NCBI GenBank assembly: GCA_903885795.1
Contig: CAISJV010000089.1
Span: forward strand, 21,032-85,031
Direction: 5' to 3'
Length of the DNA: 64,000 nucleotides
Source: an uncultured delta proteobacterium
Lineage (GTDB): Bacteria; Desulfobacterota; Syntrophia; Syntrophales; UBA8958
Made by a program: the position numbers and the translations under genes. Below the pieces are notes generated by a model that saw only the letters and a list, made by a program, of their open reading frames with translations, was not told the origin of the DNA and did no database searches. This document shows positions 62,004-64,000 of this stretch, one piece after another (within the stretch, counting starts at the first letter, position 1; each line of letters opens with the position of its first letter).

Positions 62004-63821
62004 TTAATTCCTGTTTCCCTTCTTTTCGGCCGGCAAGAGAATTTCAAATGTCGTGCCCACATCTTTTTGACTCGTAACGCGAATTTCCCCGCCATGACCA
62101 CGGATGATCTCATGGGAAAGGGGAAGCCCCAGCCCCAGTCCCTTTTCTTTGGTTGTATATTCGGGATTAAAAATTTGCTCTATTTCCTCCGATGTCATCC
62201 CGCACCCAGTGTCAACAATGCGGATATTGATCCAGCCCTTTTTCTCCTGCTTTACCGTCAAGATCACCTTCCCCGTCCCAGAAATTGATTCGATGGCGTT
62301 CTTGATAAAGTTGAGCAGGGCCTGCTGCAGTTTGTCCATGTCCATGGGAATCACCGGTGACGGATCCATCCAGTGCGTTTCCAGGGTGATCCCCTTCTCG
62401 TGAACCTCTTCGCCAAGCAGGTTCACGATTTTCTGCAAGACCTCCGTCACGGGATACTCCCGCAGGTCAAGGCGCCGGCTTCTCGAAAAAGTCAGGAATT
62501 CCTCGATAATCCCGTTCAAGCGGCGGATCTCGTCACGTATGACGCCGGTAATGACTTGAAAGTCTTTGGTCTTGCTTTCATCAGCCGGGATAAAGTCCCT
62601 CTTCAGGCGCTGAGAAGCCATGCTGATGGCGTTCAGGGGATTGCGAATCTCATGGGCTACCCCGGCGGCAAGCTGGCCCAGGGCGGAGAGCCTTTCCGCC
62701 TTTTCAAGCTTGCGCTCCATACTGATTATACCCGCCAAGTGCCGGTTCTGGTTCATGTAGAGCATCCACAGGGACAGAAAGGCAATCAGCATGGTGAGGC
62801 CCATGAAGATCAAGATATTCTTCCCGTTTTCTTCAAGAATCTTCTCCGTGCTCTCACGTTCAAGCCCCATTCTTGCGACACCCACGACCTGGCCGTTCAG
62901 ATACACGGGAATGGCGATATCGAGAATCGGTTTCTCCAGATACATGACCTTTCTGCTTTCAACACTGCGAGCACCGGAGAGGATTTCAGAAACGTGCATT
63001 TCCGCAGGTGTCCATTTCTCTGGTAATTTTCCGGCACTGGCGAGAATCTTTTCGTGGGTATCCTTGATCATAAAATAGGACATCCCTTGACCCTGGCCTC
63101 CTCCCAGCTCCTGCAAAGCCTTCTCCACGGACACCTTCGTCCCCCAGAAACGCAGACCCGCAGGATCCAGAGCAATCACGATCGTACCACTCCCATCCTG
63201 CCTCCGGAGGGCAATAAAACCAATCTTATTAGCTCTTCCTAACTGGTTGAACAGCTCAAGGGTTATCTTCGTCGACGGATTTTCCGGAACCAATTTCGGA
63301 GGCAAGGACCGACTCTGAAATACACACTGCCCCTTCCGATTCATAACGGCAATCATCAAGAGCCCCTTTTCGTCGGCAAACTTTCTCAGATAGTCCTCGC
63401 TTAATCTATCCTTCTTCCAGTGGTTGTCGACCTCCTTCCCTAATTGAACAAGGGCATTTATCAAAAGTTTCTGAGGAGAAAAGGCCTCCGCGGCGACGGG
63501 AACAAAGGGACGGTCCTCCTTCTGCTGAGACGCCTGGACAAGATTGTTGAGATTTTCCTGAGCAAGTCTTTGCACCACCCCCACGATACCCATGGCGCGG
63601 TTCTCAAGAATGCCCACCAGGGTTTTGTCCAGACGTCGGAGGTCCATGATCCCCATGATGAGGATAAGACCGATAAAAACGGCACAGACAATAGCCACTG
63701 CTATGGGCTGCAGAAAAGATCTGCTGCCCTGTGAAGGCCGATCCTGCCAGACAATTTTTTCCGGGGCAGTCACTATTTCCTTATACCGCCTGTTTTGAGG
63801 ATTTACAACGATCCGCATCAT
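62004..63821 (-). CDS. Membrane sensor histidine kinase partner of the NtrC-type regulator
   Basis: Two membrane helices (about 41-61 and 335-356) enclose a large periplasmic sensor region of about 270 residues, likely a dCache/PAS-like fold. HisKA has phospho-acceptor His in GVAHEIRNPLNAI. HATPase_c shows LLNFIKNAIESI, DTGCGMT and GLGLGLPLSHEII. ATG 63821 or 63818 is likely; no Shine-Dalgarno is clear. The kinase and regulator form one operon. Confidence 0.92.
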   Translation of the reverse strand: MMRIVVNPQNRRYKEIVTAPEKIVWQDRPSQGSRSFLQPIAVAIVCAVFIGLILIMGIMDLRRLDKTLVGILENRAMGIVGVVQRLAQENLNNLVQASQQKEDRPFVPVAAEAFSPQKLLINALVQLGKEVDNHWKKDRLSEDYLRKFADEKGLLMIAVMNRKGQCVFQSRSLPPKLVPENPSTKITLELFNQLGRANKIGFIALRRQDGSGTIVIALDPAGLRFWGTKVSVEKALQELGGGQGQGMSYFMIKDTHEKILASAGKLPEKWTPAEMHVSEILSGARSVESRKVMYLEKPILDIAIPVYLNGQVVGVARMGLERESTEKILEENGKNILIFMGLTMLIAFLSLWMLYMNQNRHLAGIISMERKLEKAERLSALGQLAAGVAHEIRNPLNAISMASQRLKRDFIPADESKTKDFQVITGVIRDEIRRLNGIIEEFLTFSRSRRLDLREYPVTEVLQKIVNLLGEEVHEKGITLETHWMDPSPVIPMDMDKLQQALLNFIKNAIESISGTGKVILTVKQEKKGWINIRIVDTGCGMTSEEIEQIFNPEYTTKEKGLGLGLPLSHEIIRGHGGEIRVTSQKDVGTTFEILLPAEKKGNRN

Positions 63822-63963
63822 AGGCAATTCAAAGGGAAAGTCAACCTTAAAATCCGCTTCCGAATTGACTCAAATTAAATCTTACCCAAGGAGGTGAATA
63901 AAAAGGATCGTTGACTCATAATTCGATATTACCGAATCCCGACTATTTGATGGAGGGTTGAAT

Positions 63964-64000
63964 ATGAGTCCGCAATCGAAGAAAGAATACACGGAAGCCA
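63964..64000 (+). CDS. Start of a probable IS transposase (3' partial)
   Basis: Twelve codons are visible after GGAGGG and ATG 63964: MSPQSKKEYTEA. This resembles the start of DDE integrase-type transposases that are common in Desulfobacterota (MSPxxKxEYxEAx). The call rests on a short stretch, so it is tentative. An earlier AAGGAGGTGA near 63891 has no convincing gene. Confidence 0.45.
   Translation, partial: MSPQSKKEYTEA

Overview
The window reads as the chromosome of a Gram-negative anaerobe of the Desulfobacterota (old Deltaproteobacteria), most like the Syntrophales (Syntrophus/Smithella type). This is inferred from gene content: an outer membrane (TamA/TamB, MltA, lipoproteins), NtrC-type two-component control, acyl-CoA chemistry (paired CaiB/BaiF CoA-transferases, a thioesterase, a broken acyl-CoA ligase), Fe-superoxide dismutase and a double 4Fe-4S protein. 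No rRNA, CRISPR array, prophage or conjugative module is visible. The one tRNA is tRNA-Pro(GGG) at 3221-3297. Base composition looks even, so most of the window is vertical core genome with a few decayed genes and short inverted-repeat insertions.

Layout. 1-4043: end of a DUF374 acyltransferase, a frameshifted zinc-ribbon gene, a histidine kinase plus response regulator whose second domain is a worn adenylyl-cyclase fold, tRNA-Pro with its own promoter and terminator, and a lytic transglycosylase. 4045-11978 (minus): an eight-gene housekeeping run gph-tilS-ftsH-folP-acpS-tsaE-lysC-comEA from one promoter at 12012-12040. 12089-14834 (plus): a Tim44-like protein and a DUF2520 dehydrogenase coupled to panB. 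15242-16843: a GAF/HD-GYP c-di-GMP phosphodiesterase. 17035-22477 (minus): thioesterase, SDR, two CoA-transferase subunits, the remnant of a 3-hydroxyacyl-CoA dehydrogenase, and a PfkB kinase. 23409-27160 (minus): adenine deaminase, potassium channel, patatin lipase. 27299-31775 (plus): DegQ protease, a BASS-type transporter, a broken acyl-CoA synthetase, sodB and radC.

31900-35397 (minus): IHF/HU, rluB, scpB, scpA, trpS. 35657-39946 (minus): mltA, a GNAT acetyltransferase, recN, nadK. 40074-43256 (minus): a CsgG-like lipoprotein, a nitronate-monooxygenase-type flavoprotein, a cysteine-dioxygenase-like cupin and a QueG-like iron-sulfur protein. 43679-47199 (minus): an HDAC-family deacylase, an exported EF-hand protein, then Nudix, NRDE and sirtuin genes. 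47349-49869: an OmpA-like protein and, divergently, a diadenylate cyclase fused to YbbR domains. 49866-55600 (minus): tamB and tamA. 55711-60594: acetolactate decarboxylase, CorA, a ferritin-like protein, a class III aminotransferase and a beta-keto-acid cleavage enzyme. 60616-63821 (minus): an NtrC-type regulator and its kinase. 63964-end: the first codons of a probable IS transposase.

The items most worth following are the fused c-di-AMP synthase with a variant RHR motif; the CoA-transferase pair in which only one subunit keeps the catalytic Asp; the DUF2520-panB coupling; the aminotransferase/BKACE pair; a tamA signal peptide encoded by a degenerate 7-nt repeat; and a 126-bp inverted-repeat element sitting exactly on a stop codon. 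I did not find a clearly new multi-gene defence or mobile system.
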